Shown: one piece after another, positions 31,457 through 43,816 of the stretch
How the letters are laid out: each line of letters starts with the position of its first letter
How positions within the stretch are numbered: position 1 is the stretch's first letter
NCBI RefSeq assembly: GCF_001411555.2
Contig: NC_049911.1
Location: 7,200,209 to 7,264,208, forward strand
Length of the DNA stretch: 64,000 bases
Source: Juglans regia
Taxonomy: Eukaryota > Streptophyta > Magnoliopsida > Fagales > Juglandaceae
Reading direction: 5' to 3'
Position numbers and translations under genes: made by a program
The notes under the pieces: generated by a model
Seen by the model: the letters and a program-made list of their open reading frames with translations, nothing else
The model's database searches: none
What the model was told of the DNA's origin: nothing

Positions 31457-33835
31457 TAGGGGTGTTCAACCAGGTACCGGACCGGGTATCCGGGCATACC
31501 TAGTCCGGAACCCAGGTTTCAAATCCGGACCAGGTTCCGGCCCGGATATACCAGGTTATGACCCGGGCCGAAATCCGGATGTTTACAACCCGCAAATCCG
31601 AGTTCCGGACTATACCCGTTTTTTTTTTTTTTTTTAAATCTTTATAGAAGTCCATATTTTAGTTTAAAAGCCTTTTTTTCTTTTAAATGCCTATATTAAA
31701 GACTTCTCAAGAAAAATCCATGTTGAAGAGCATAATTCTTCATGTAAAAGCCTAAAAGCCTATATTTATTAAAAATAATGTTAAAAATCATAATTTTTTT
31801 TATAAAAGCCTATAGTTTATGAAGATTTTTTCTAAGTCAAGTTAAAAAGCATAATACTAACATTGTCAAGAATAATAAAAGTACATAAAAATGAAAAACT
31901 AAAATGCATGCAATCCACTACATATATATTACATTATTTGAAGCCTATAGTTTATGAAGATTTTTTCTAAGTCAAGTTAAAAAGCATAATACTAACATTG
32001 TCAATAATAATAAAAGTACATAAAAATGAAAAACTAAAATGCATGCAATCCACTACATATATATTACATTATTTGTTATTTATACAATACATTACAAAAT
32101 ACAAAATTACAAGATATGAATTACAAAATCATTAGCATGGTCTTCCATCAATTAGAATACTTAGAAACTTCAAGTGATCTACTGACTGAAAGAGATCCTG
32201 CAAAAAATAAAAGTTTTGAATACTTAGAAAAGCTATGTAGTCTTTTAATCTCACACCAAAATTGTAATGCCAAAATTTTTATCAAGCATAAAGCATAAAG
32301 CAAAGCAGGAGTTATATAAACTAATAGAAGAGAATCGACAATGCAGCCAAGGAAAAGAGCCAATCTCTGTAAAAGCTAGAAAGTTTCTTTAAACTTAAAA
32401 GTTTATAGTCTAACCCATAAAAATACTTCTCAAACATTGTCATCAAAATAGGGAAACATCAAGCATCTGTTTATATCATAACTCATTGCTAAACCAATAT
32501 GGTATGGAGGAATGGAATGGAATACTTTTACCTTTGGGAACATAGGCAGAGAATCATGGCAGATGATGCTATCTTTAGAAGACCATAGGAAGCATTATAA
32601 TTTATGACATTATCATTAATTACAATTCTTGCAAGCAATAAGCAGAAATAGAAGTCAGTTCCATGTTATGTCAAAAGAGTTATAGCTTATCCTACCTTAT
32701 TCACAAAGACAGACACAACAATGCAAGTAAAAGAAACAAAGGGCTATGCTCAGCTATCTAAAGCTACACACATGCTACAGACGCGATGGTGCATAACTAT
32801 CAACCATTCCAAAGAAGAGATTTCTAAATATTTTCTCAACCCATCAAGCAATGTGCCTATAAATATATATTTATATATATATAAATATATTGTTGCATTA
32901 CCAACAAATGATATAAATCCTGCACCACACCCTGTTCTCTGCATCAAAAGCATAGTCACAATTGAATGCATCAATTACTTTTACTACATATTGACAATCT
33001 TCTCATAAGTAATATATCTGCAGGAGCAAATGAAAGGGTCAAAAAAGGAACCTTTTGGGAAAAAACCCTTAAAACTTAAGAATCGCCAAAAGAGGAACTG
33101 ATTGAAGATCCAAATCACAGCACCAACGAGAAAATTTACACTTCTCGTCAGTTGAACAAAGCCCATCATAATCTTTCAAATACCCATACATTTTAACCCA
33201 TAAAAATACTCCTCAAACATTCTGATCAAAACAAACTCAAAATCAACAAACAAAGAGAAGAAAACATACCCACGGATGAAGACGACGGCACGAGGATCTA
33301 ACCCATAAAAAATACTCCTTAAACATTCTCATCAGAACAAACTCAAAATCAACAAAGAGAGAGCAAAACAAACAGAGAGAAGAAAGCATACCCAAGGATG
33401 AAGAAGACGGCACGAGGATGAAGAAAACAAACAGAGAGGGTTTCGGCATCTCAGAAAAGAAAAAGAAACGGATGAGGAAATCGGGAAAATCTTTGAGGCC
33501 GACGGCGAGACAGATCGTGATCATTGGTAGGGAGTGAATAATGAAAGAGAGACACGACGGCTGCTAGGGTTTCGCGTGATAGAGAGAGAGAGAGAGGTTG
33601 GGGGAGTGATGAGTGACGAAATGAAATCGAGTCTAAGCATATTTTTTCTCTTTTATACAAACCCGGGTACCGGCTTGAATCCGGATTTCATACCTGGATC
33701 CGGGCCGGCTATATCCGGTTTTCACCATGCGGGTTTCGGCCCGGGTTTGACCCGGTCCGAAAACCGTAACTGTAACCCGGTTATCCGGTTTCCGGACAGG
33801 GCCGAAAAAGAATCCGATCCGGATGAACAGTCTTA
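31457..33835. mobile_element. Non-autonomous hAT element 2 (2.38 kb)
   Basis: Flanked by a perfect 8-bp duplication CTTCAAAA (31449-31456 and 33836-33843). Ends are inverted: TAGGGGTGTTCA on the left and TGAACAGTCTTA on the right. Both subterminal regions are rich in CCGG/ACCCGG words (31480-31620 and 33660-33830). No transposase is encoded. A 135-bp tandem duplication lies at about 31806-32075 and an about 110-bp one at 33181-33430. The section near 33540-33600 contains, on the minus strand, GAAACCCTAGCAGCC, like a plant 5' leader with a telo-box. Confidence 0.88.
31806..32075. repeat. 135-bp tandem duplication inside hAT element 2
   Basis: Two almost identical copies starting AAGCCTATAGTTTATGAAG (31806 and 31941) and running through CATGCAATCCACTACATAT. 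Confidence 0.93.
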
Positions 33836-33924
33836 CTTCAAAATCCTATATAATTAATCGAGGTGCGCACAAGTTGACCAGGATATCTTTGGTTATCAAT
33901 AGAAAAAAAAAATTTTTGAAATAA

Positions 33925-35057
33925 TTTCATCTCTTAGCTCATATGCACGTGACTAATTTCTTTAATATGATACATAAAGCAACATGCCTAATTTCTGTAC
34001 CTACTTCTTCTTTTTTTTTTGCCTCGGAAATAATGCTCAAAATTAATATAGTGATAAAAATAGAGCAATTACATAGAGGATATGGGGAGGAGTCCTGGCT
34101 GCTACAAGCTTATTAATGAGAACTTGAAATGTTTCTCAAAATTTGTATGCGCGCGCGGACAAAAGATGCAGCATTTCACTGCAATTCAGTGAAGGAAATG
34201 CATGCAAGTGGCACCCAAAAGAAGTCAAAAGACTAGCAGTACTGCCACAAGTATACAACATGACATTGCCCTTTTTGGATTAGCATGAATATCACATGCA
34301 TGTGTGAATTCCAATTGGGAGCTAGATCTTCAGGATCTCTCTCCAGCTAGATCTCAATTGGCTTTTATATCTAATAATCACCGCTCACAGATGTTGAATG
34401 CCAACCATTTTGTCGTCCTTTTCCCCAATCATGTGATGTCCTGTATCGGTCAATGTCAGACTCTTGTTTGGCTTAAACGTAAAGGCTGATAATTAAGCAG
34501 AAACAAACTGTTCCGAAAATGCATGCGTCACAGTGACAAGGCCGCACGTTGCTGACAGTTGATTCTAGGTTTTAATTCCTTATTATATTGAATATTAAGG
34601 CTTATAGAAACTCCATTAATCATTCCATTTATCATTTATTTCATCTCAATATTTAAATATTATAAATATAAACATTTTTAAAAATTTTATAAAATATATT
34701 AACTCAAATCATTTTATTACTATTTATAAATTATTTCGTTACTACTCACAAATCATCTCATCTCATCTCATCTCATCTCATCTCATCTCATTCCACTATA
34801 TATACAAACCAAGTCTAACACGTGAGTTAATGATTTTTAGATTATACTAGCTCAAATAAGAAAGTCATGAACTCCTATAATAAAATCTTAAGTATTGGAT
34901 TTTAGGATAATCACCGATTGCGTGTGTTAGCTACAACAGCCCATGTTTTATATATAGTTAGGTATAAGACATACATTTCTTTCAGGTATATGTATTGATC
35001 TCCTTGACAATAATTTAGGTCTGATCAGCTAGCTCATCATTTAGTGATATTCTTTTA
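33925..35057. other. Spacer with one MITE
   Basis: Mostly unique AT-rich sequence. A copy of the GATGAGATGAG MITE family lies at about 34590-34820 (right end with eight CATCT repeats and ACAAACCAAGTC). No gene is seen; the short ORF at 34304-34489 has no recognisable domain. Confidence 0.5.
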
Positions 35058-35749
35058 TGTAACGGTCTCGGAGGTCCATAAAGTTAGCTCATTTCATCTA
35101 AAATCACTTCTCACAATACAATTATATATACTTCAAAGATTTTATAAAATATAAATTTACTTGTTCAAACTCAATATATATATATTCCTCCACTAGACAT
35201 AAGAGAAAGACCTTAACAAATGAATTAAAAATTAATTCCATAAAGACTAAAAATATCTATGTCTCAAAAATACCCAAAGTAACAAAAAATAATAAATCAA
35301 CTAAATAGGATTCTCTAATAAATACTTGTACCATTTGACACTTATTCCTCTACTATCGTCAAACCTCTCTAATACTTCATACTCTTGATTTCCAACTGAA
35401 CTATCAAAATCATCTGAAAATATTGTGGAGATAAGTGATGGGTTATCAATAAGTCAGTAAGTAGAAAACATATACTAATATGTAAACATGAGCATTTACA
35501 GAGTTTAGAATGCAGAACAAAATATTTTTCTTTTTTTTTTAAATGCAGAATCATAACATTTCATCAAAAATATCAAAGGGAAACTTTCATAAAAATATTC
35601 TTTTCAAAAATATCATTTAGAATAACATAACTGAGTATTAGAGCACCATATCAGAACCGAGACCATGTTTAACCCTCGTGGTAAGGTTTTGCATCTGCAA
35701 ATAGTCAAACAGAACTTAAATCACTTTGTCATCAAAATAGTGTGCACTC

Positions 35750-35982
35750 ATATAGAGACCACTACTCTTACCCTTGACAGGGTCATATGCCACTATTATT
35801 ACCTGTGACAGGGACATACGCCACTATTATTATACGTAACAAGGTCGTATACCACTATTATTACCCATGGTAGGGTCGTATATCACTATTATTTCCCATG
35901 GTAGGGCCGTATACCACTATTATTACCCGTAGCAGGATCGTATACCACTAGTATTACCCGTAGTAGGGTTGTATACCACTAT
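35750..35982. repeat. 35-36 bp minisatellite, continued at 40363-40420
   Basis: About seven units of the form TATACCACTATTATTACCCG then TGGTAGGGTCG. The array was cut by the solo LTR insertion; two more units follow it at 40363-40420. Confidence 0.9.
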
Positions 35983-38900
35983 TGTGACGCCCGCAAATTC
36001 CACTTGGGATCGGACGGACATTTGAAGCGTCGAGACATGCAACACAAGGTTACCTGCCCCCGTTCGTGACATATAAGATGCAATATTCCTAACATGCATC
36101 TAGCATTATGCAATATTCGCAGCGGATAATTTTTCTTTTTAGCAATACTATGCACCAAACCGAAATATCTCAAATACTTAAAACATACTTCATACATAAT
36201 GACATACTAAACAACTGAGATCACAATATTAATCCATATGGTTGTGATCAAAAGAGTGATGGAGATTGAACTCTACAAATACAAGTAGTAATCTGAGGTA
36301 ACTACTGTATTAACACCTACATCGCATCGTCGCTTAGTCGACCATTTCCAGTTGGTCGATTCCCGATTCTCCTTCAGATCCTGTAACAAAATCTACCATT
36401 CGGGGGGAATGGTAGTTGGGACTACCACAGTGAGATTTGATTACAAATCTCAGCAAGTTAACAGGAAACTTCCACACAGGTTAATGATGGTTAATGATGC
36501 ATGCATGGCAGTAAAAGCATGAATGCATAATCAAATCGTAAGTAATCATAGCATAACTTGACATACAACATAACATAACTGGCATAACTTAAACTGAAAC
36601 TGAAGCTTAGCATGAACGTGACTTGAAACATAACATGGACTTGAAACATAACATGAACGTGAACATGCATAATTTGAACTTGAACTTGAGCATGACATAA
36701 CATAAATGTGAACTTGGAACATAACGTAAACGTGAACATAACATAACATGAACTTGGAACATATTCTTGTCTCATGGGATTACCATGATTGCGTGAACGT
36801 AAACTTGAATATAACATAACGTAAAACATGACTTGAATTTGGAATCTTATTCAATAGACTTAATCATTAACATGACCATATGGGTGCTACAGAGGTCCCC
36901 TTGAGCCCTGTGTCCCTGCCGATTACCGCATCACATCACATTTTTCTATACCAGCTGTGAGTGCGTTAATACGTACTCCACAGTTGTTGTGGCCCCACGT
37001 ATTCTACGTGTCACAATTGCTGTGTCTCACGTAGTGTATGCTCCACAGTTGTTGTGGCCCCATACTTCATGCTCCACAGTTGTTGTGGCCCCATGACTTA
37101 TCTGTTTGTGCCACACTTGCTGTGGACACACATAACATAATGTGTGGCACCATCGGCGTTAGTGCCTGGCGCGCTCCGGTGACCAGCTAATTAGGCCCCA
37201 TTCGCAACCTGTTGACTGTACTTCGTCAACCTAGGGAATTTCACACCTATTTAGACACTCCAGCGTGAACAAAGGAGTTCCACTAGGATATTACCCCATC
37301 CTAGCGCTTAGGGTCGTGATTGACATGAATGACTTAACTGGCAGACATGACATTTCGTAACGTGACGTAACATGAACGTGACATAAAAGACAGAAATCTT
37401 GACGTAACATAACGTGACATGAACGTAGGACGACAGACATGACATACTTCGAGACATAAATGTAACAGAGAACATTTCATAACATGTCATACATGTAACA
37501 TGCAACATTTCGTAACATGGCATACCATATAACAGACAACATTTCTTAACGTGGCGTAACATGTGACAATGAATATTACATGACAAGAAATACATGTAAC
37601 AGATGGCATACTTAACTTAACATGACATACTTGCAATGTATAGCATGTATAGCAATACGTGACAGAATATCTTGTGTAACAGATGAATAATTCATGACAG
37701 AATAAATTCTGTGTAACAGATAAATATGTAATGACTTGGCATGGCACATATGATAACATGCATACATACAATTTAGTTCCCTTACTTATCACACATACAC
37801 ATTAAATTGATAGTAAGTTAAAAGCTAACTTACCTCGATCTTCGTGCTTCGAGACAAAACTCAAGTGCGATAACGGGAAACTGAAAGTAGTGATTTCTAA
37901 AAATTAGAACTTAATCACTAACAATTAGGAATATGGAAAAAATATCAACTTAGAGTAAAATTACCATTTTACCCTCTACATGTGGGAAAATGACCATTTT
38001 ACCCCTAACTTAAGGATTTTGCATCATAACTTCAAAAATCACCAAAATTTACATACCTTATGTAAATTTTGTCCTAAACTCAAATATCAATTCATAAAAA
38101 TTTAAAACTAAACACAACCATCAAAACTCTATATGGCCGAAACTTACAAAGGCTATTTCCTTTGCTTTTTGTTGTAATTCTTTCAAATCTCAAAACTCAT
38201 GATTAAACCAAAATTTTTCTTCTACTACACTCATAACATATTCTTAAGAATAATCATGTTTTGAATCATGAACAAAAGTCATCAAAATCACTAAAACCAT
38301 ACTTGAACTTTTTGGTTTCTCTTCTAAGTTCAAAACAGAATTTTGTTTCTAACTTGTTTTGATCAACCTCTTGATCCATGACTTATAAAGAAGTGATCTT
38401 CAAACCAAAACATCACATGGTTCAAAAAGGTGTCCTAAAACAGATCCAAGCTTCAAACTCAAGATCACATGGGTAAACATCAACCAAAACATAAATTTAG
38501 CCAAGAACATCATCACTTTGGCCTAACCGAATATCTCCTTCCATAAAATTTCATATGTTCGAAAATAACATCAAATATCTTCAAAATAACATTCTAACAT
38601 GTATATAAGATGCTTAGGATCTTCCAATAAAAATATCAAAGCCATTGGAATAAGATTAAACCATAAAAGATTTAAACTTTCTCAAAACAGAAACTGTTTT
38701 TCCTCTTCCAGTTTCTAAGTTTCTAGACCTAAGAAAATATTTCACCAAAACTTTTAATCATGCAACAAATCCTCAACCAATAATCATATACACATGTTAA
38801 CAGTACTCCATAAAAATTTCGGACCAAGATCTATTCATTAGCTTGGTCAAAAACTCCAAAATATAACACACTCTCCAGTTTATCGCCCAGAATGACCTTT

Positions 38901-40362
38901 CTGGGGTCTAAACAACTTTTTATCAATCAAATGATCTCCAAATGGAACAAATAAGATATCCACGTAAACTAGACTCCAAAAGAAACAACTTTCATGAAGT
39001 AAACGTTGCGAGGAAACACCTACAAAAGCTTCGAAACAGGCATTCAAAAGAGGTACGAAAAACTGTCCGAGAGTGTCTTTTGTGTTCTATGAAGGAAAAG
39101 TATAAAGGAGAGTTGCTTTTTCGTGGGAAGTGGACTGAAGAGCTTCTTACACAAGCTATGTAAAGTGATAGGACTGAAGGAATGGTTGAGTGTTGGCCTT
39201 TTCTTCTCATAAAAATCAGACCAAGATCTTTTCTTAAGGTGGAGTGTAAGAGTGAATGAGTGAGGTGGCCCTTTAGCTATGTCTTTCAAGAACCTTCTAG
39301 GCTCTTCTTGTACAGATCTGGCCAGCCAAGTGGGGGTACAAAACTTAGCCATGAAGCAATCCTATGGTGACCAAATTCGTGGGCCTTAAAGGGCCTAAAC
39401 CGAATGGGCCTAAAATTTGGGGTTTAAAGAGGGTTTGGGTTGCTATCAAGCCCAAATCCAATATCACTTGGCCCAATCAATTTTTCAAGGTTAACAAGGT
39501 TGGATAATGATGTTCTAACACAAATTTGAAGGATTAATAGCATGTGGAAGTGATTTAATCAAGTGATTAAACACAATGCTAGAAATCGGATTAGAAAATG
39601 TTTAGAGGCCAACTTTAGGGTTTTGGGGAAACCGTTTAGGGTTTTGATTTCAACCATGCTTTTAGGCTTTCGATTGGATTCCCACCATTTAGAATTTCAC
39701 TAGGATTGAAAACCTCTTTGATCTGGCACAATTTGGTTGAGCAGATGAAACAAAGTTTTGCTTAAGCGACATGATCTCACACCTTGATTCCTTCAAATCC
39801 AACAAACGTTCCTTATGGTGCCAAGTGTCTAAAATTATTCACTAAGTGTGGCTAAGATCTTGCCAAGTGTCCAAATAAAACTTCTCTAATCCAATTTGGA
39901 CATTCCACACTGTGATTTCGAAACACTGCAATTGGTGCGCTTATCGAGGTTACTATTCACTTCGAAAAAGTGAATCATAAACTTAGTACTAAAAATTCCT
40001 AAATATTCATATTAACCTTTAGTGAAAATCTTTTACCGAAATTTAACCTCGAAGTGCCCCTAAAAATAATTTCACAATTTCCAACAGACGTTTCGTCCGG
40101 AATTATGAAAATAGGATATTGTGCCATAAAATCCTAAATAATCCACTGAGTGTAATGGCGTAGACCATAATGCATTCTGACACTTCTAACCACCTCAAAT
40201 AAATAAAACTCATATTTCTAGCAGCATAGTGAGTGATAACACTGACTATGTTGACAGACTAAAACCTATGCAATAGGTCGATTCGTAAAAACTTATGGGA
40301 TTTTCACGAGATTCCTAAAGTCAATAGAAATTCCGCCAATGAATTTCTAGCGGGCTGTTACA
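35983..40362 (-). mobile_element. Solo LTR (4.38 kb) inserted in the minisatellite
   Basis: Starts TGTGACGCCCGC and ends GGGCTGTTACA, with a perfect 5-bp duplication ACTAT on both sides (35978-35982 and 40363-40367). Probably minus orientation: the section near 36420-36460 resembles, in reverse, the GAGATTTGTAATCAAATC part that precedes the 3' end of such LTRs. Between 36540 and 37780 there are many degenerate CATAACATGAACGTGAAC-type repeats, which give Met/Cys-rich chance ORFs on the minus strand. No coding domain was found. Confidence 0.88.
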
Positions 40363-40420
40363 ACTATTATCATCCGTGCTGGGCCGTATACCACTATTAT
40401 CACTCGTGGTGGGGCCTTAA

Positions 40421-41384
40421 CTGGACAGAACATAAAGTCATACCAAATGTTTCTCATATACCACAGCATATCAAAATATAGTACTGAACAATTCATATCA
40501 TATTCATCATATAACAAATAGATTCGAAGCATCTTCATTTAATCAATGCAAAGATTTGCAAATCTCATATTTGCTCTTTTTAGACGGTTCAGAAACAAAA
40601 TACCAAAAAATAAGCTCATGTCTACACTAGTCATGACAGAAAATATATTCTTCTTATACAAGGTTTTATGTGTAATGCAGAACACATGACTGAAGTCATT
40701 TTCACATTTCTTTTCGAAACATATTATGCACATTTTTCATAAATTCAATCTCAATCTTTTTTTTTTTTATGTAAAGTCTAGCATAGGAACCCCGCTTATT
40801 TGAATTTGTTAGCTTTTCAAAAATTTTCCACAATAGTGACAAACGAATATCAATCATCACCTATAAAATAGACACGTACTTACTTAATTCCCTAACTAAA
40901 CACATATTTTGATATTAAAGCCTACTAAAGTGGCCCATTTTTCTAAAAGTTTAATATCCTTGTATCTTTAGTCATCACTTCTTAAATTAATTGATATTCA
41001 CTTAATATAATTATAACCAAATCTATTTGAGTAATTAGCAAAAATTTCATTAAATAAAATAGACTTAATAAAATTTAAAAGTGTTCAAATTAAAATTACA
41101 CACGTACTATTTACTTCTAAAATTCAATTTATTAAAGATAATTTAATACTAAATAATACATTATAAATCCTTATTTATTTTCTTTATAAATTCTTGTATT
41201 TGAAACAAAGCCCACACGTAAGTTTAATATATAAAGAGGAGGGTGTGTGGGTGGCTACGGTGGTCTATGGGAGGGAGTCAAGTTGGTTGCCGGTTTCACA
41301 TGGGGTTGGGCAGTTGGGCTAGTGGCTTCTGTTGTGCATAGGTGATCTCAGCATGTGGGGGTGGTGTGCAAGGAAAGTATTGTA
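40421..41384 (-). other. Rest of the interrupted LTR before the CACTA element
   Basis: Contains the AGTCTAGCATAGGAACCCCGC stretch shared with the 13.8-16.7 kb LTR, AT-rich DNA, then a GC-rich segment at 41230-41384 that resumes after the CACTA element at 51071-51280. No gene. Confidence 0.5.
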
Positions 41385-41585
41385 CACTACAACAGATTGT
41401 GTTTTTTGAGACAAAAAATTTTGTCTCAAAAAATACAATTTTTGTCCCAAATTAGAATTGGAGACGAAAAAAAATTTGTCTCAAATTTGTCTAGGAAAGA
41501 CTGTCACAAAAAATTTTTGGAGGCGAAAATCAAATTTAATCTCAAAAAATCATTTTTAGAGACGAAATTGGGCGGATCTAGTCGA

Positions 41586-42030
41586 AATCGTTCGAACGGA
41601 TAATATTTTTTTAGACGATCCGATTTTGTCTCAATATATTGTTCGAATGGAATATTTATCCGTCCGAACGGAGACGTCCATTCGAACAATATGAAATACT
41701 CATTCGAACTAATGTCCATATTTGATTCTGTTCGAACGAAATGGGTGTTCAAACAGATTTTATGCGTTCAAACTAATAAATTTTTCAAACGGCTTGTGTT
41801 CGAACAAAACTTATGTCTGTTCGAACAAAAATTTTATTTTCAGAAATTATATCCGTTCGAACAGGAGTTTGCACATAAATGTTGTTCGAACAAATAATTT
41901 ATTGTTCGAACGTCCGTATATCTCGTTTGTCGTTCGAATGGGTTAGTTGTTGTTCGAATGGGTCTGTTTTGGTTCGAATGTGTTAATGGTAATTTACCGT
42001 TCGAACTGGTTATTTACCATTCGAACTGTA
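41586..42030. repeat. Left subterminal array of GTTCGAAC motifs
   Basis: About nineteen copies, counted by eye, of TTCGAA-centred words (CCGTTCGAACGG and variants) in both orientations, spaced roughly 15-35 bp. Known En/Spm elements have subterminal motifs bound by TNPA; by analogy these are candidate transposase-binding sites. Confidence 0.85.
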
Positions 42031-42161
42031 TTAATCATACATATCACAATTTAATTGAAAATACCATATTAATATTACACATTGTAATTCAAACATCAAT
42101 TGTTCAAAGTAGTGCAAACTTCATAATATAAATGCAATTAAAGAAAAGATAAATTTGAAGA

Positions 42162-43726
42162 CTATGGTGGTGGCATAGAGTTTTGAGACATCATTGACTG
42201 GAATTGTTCAAATATTTTTTGATTATTCAACTGCATCCTCTCTTCTAATCTCGCCTCCAAATCCGCTGCTTGATCTAATCGGGCCAGCAACTCTTTTTTC
42301 TCGAACCTCAATCGTTCTATCCCAAGTGCCGCTTCCTCCAATTCCTTAGTCTTGTCGTCATTTGATTTGGCTTGAGAATAGGATGATGATGAGGATGAGG
42401 ATGGTTTTACGCAATGTTCTAAACCCCTCAAATATCTAGAGCGTGATCCAAAAACTTGAGAAAGGATCTGAACATCGTTGATAGATGATGCATCAGATGG
42501 ATCCACAGCAGTTTCCTTAAGTTTTATCATCTTGTCCTACAAAAACAAAAACATTAAAGTTATTATAAGTAACAAAAATATTATGTGACAATGAAATTAA
42601 AAAAACTTAAACTTACATAATTTGCCTCTGCTTCGGGACTAGCCTAAACACCATCACGATTTTTATGTGTTTTAGCATATAATTGGGTCAAATCATAGTC
42701 AGCGGGAATTTCTTCTTTCTACAAAAGGAAAATCTATATTAGAACTTAAATAAAAAAAATATGTATTATATGTTAATATCTAATGGACACTAAAATAACT
42801 TACCATTTTGTTAGACAAACGATGAAAAGATCGAGAACCTGCATGATGGTTTATCTTTAAAATTGATCTATTTGCTTTGTTCACAGTACTCCATTACTAA
42901 AAGAAAAAAATATTAGTCTATATTTTTAATATATCTGTGATATATTATTAAAAAAAGATAGCAGTGATATTACCTGATAAGCAGGGTCTTCAAACATATC
43001 ATAAATTTTCTCCCATTCGTTTGGTGGAATATTTTGGAATGGATTTTGGCACGCCTCTATTGTAGTACTGAACTTCTTATAATGTGCATGGCATCGACCT
43101 TTATACCTCCGAAATGCATTTGACATAAGTTCCTCAACAGTTAATCGATCCTCTCTTCGGCCAAAATTAAACTCAAACTCATCCTTTCGAGAATTATAAA
43201 CAATTACTATAAATACAAAGTAACTTGAAAATAACATGTTATATACTTAGTTGTTTGAGATGTAGGTTATTACCAAACAACGGTTTTTTATGTGGTCTTT
43301 CATATCTTGAGAAACTTTAGACCAAGAGGATGTAGCAATCGGTGAATACGTGCGAGTAAGTGTACCAACATAAGAAGTAAGCCACGCTGCCGAATCTCCG
43401 AAGCCACCAGTGTGATCATCAGGAATATCAACCTTGATTTTACCAACTTTCCTTACTTTCTCTATGCAGACACCCCTCGTAGTGCCTCTACCTCGACGCT
43501 TATTTACAACAACTATATATACAGCAATTAAAACATAACTTTTTAACTAAATTAATTTATTTTATAGATATATTATTTAAATTGAGCATAAAATATTATA
43601 TCTAATTTGATAAAATACTTTGTTCTGGGCCTGTGATGTTGACTCACTATTGATGATAGGTGAACCACACGGGGAGTCAATAATGGATGGGGATGGCACA
43701 CGTGTTGCTTTGCATTTGGGAGGCAT
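42162..43726 (-). CDS. TNPA-like CACTA protein (Ptta/En/Spm family), about five exons
   Basis: Starts at ATG 43726 (MPPKCKATRV). Exons, approximate: 43726-43619; 43512-43274 (KRRGRGTTRG, GDSAAWLTSYVGTLTRTY, KDHIKNRC); about 43237-42975 (FRRYKGRCHAHYKK, IPPNEWEKIYDMFEDP); about 42895-42803 (NRSILKINHHAGSRSFHRL); about 42720-42620 and 42540-42162. The order R.HYKKF, W..IYDMFEDP, N....HHAGSRSF is that of the plant transposase Ptta/En/Spm family (PF03004). The last exon ends with a coiled-coil region (LEEAALGIERLRFEKKELLA) typical of DNA-binding oligomers. The junction of exons 1 and 2 does not keep phase with the sites I chose, and a TAG lies in the exon near 42650, so the gene may be damaged or my splice sites are off. 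Confidence 0.72.
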
Positions 43727-43816
43727 ATTTATTTGAAATTGTAACAAATTATTATTCAAACAAACGTTAAAGATATTTATATGTTAATATTACTTACAGA
43801 AATTCATGTTTGATGT

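Larger units (their letters stand above)
31345..33912 (+). mobile_element. tRNA-derived SINE, split by a hAT insertion
   Basis: The left part (31345-31456) has an A box-like TAGTTCAACTGATCC and a B box AGTTCGAGTCTCC, the internal pol III promoter of tRNA-derived SINEs. The right part (33844-33912) continues with AATCGAGGTGCGCACAAG and ends in an A run. A 9-bp duplication TTGAAATAA flanks the whole (31336-31344 and 33916-33924). Without the hAT insertion the SINE would be about 180 bp. Confidence 0.88.
35058..41384 (-). mobile_element. Reverse-oriented long LTR, left part, carrying nested insertions
   Basis: Starts TGTAACGGTCTCGG. The stretch 35400-35460 (CATCTGAAAATATTG, GGGTTATCAATAAGTCAGTAAG) and 40765-40800 (AGTCTAGCATAGGAACCCCGC) match, in reverse and in the same order, parts of the solo LTR at 13779-16746. 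It is therefore a relative of that LTR on the minus strand. It is interrupted by a solo LTR (35983-40362) and the CACTA element (41385-51070), and probably continues beyond it. The right end is uncertain; TTACA followed by CTTTA near 51999 would fit the left flank TTTTA with one mismatch. Confidence 0.6.

Noticed and set aside
33534..33857. Glycine/proline-rich ORF of 107 codons
   Set aside because: It translates the CCGG-rich subterminal repeats of the hAT element and crosses its end.
35750..35982. Regular 36-bp repeats resembling a CRISPR array
   Set aside because: Repeats are contiguous with no unique spacers, and the DNA is plant nuclear. It is a minisatellite.
36491..37792. Met/Cys/His-rich minus-strand ORFs that look like small cysteine-rich proteins
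   Set aside because: They are translations of CATAACATGAACGTG-type repeats in several frames.
38942..39352. ORFs of 73-102 codons on both strands
   Set aside because: They lie inside the solo LTR, overlap each other, and show no known domain.
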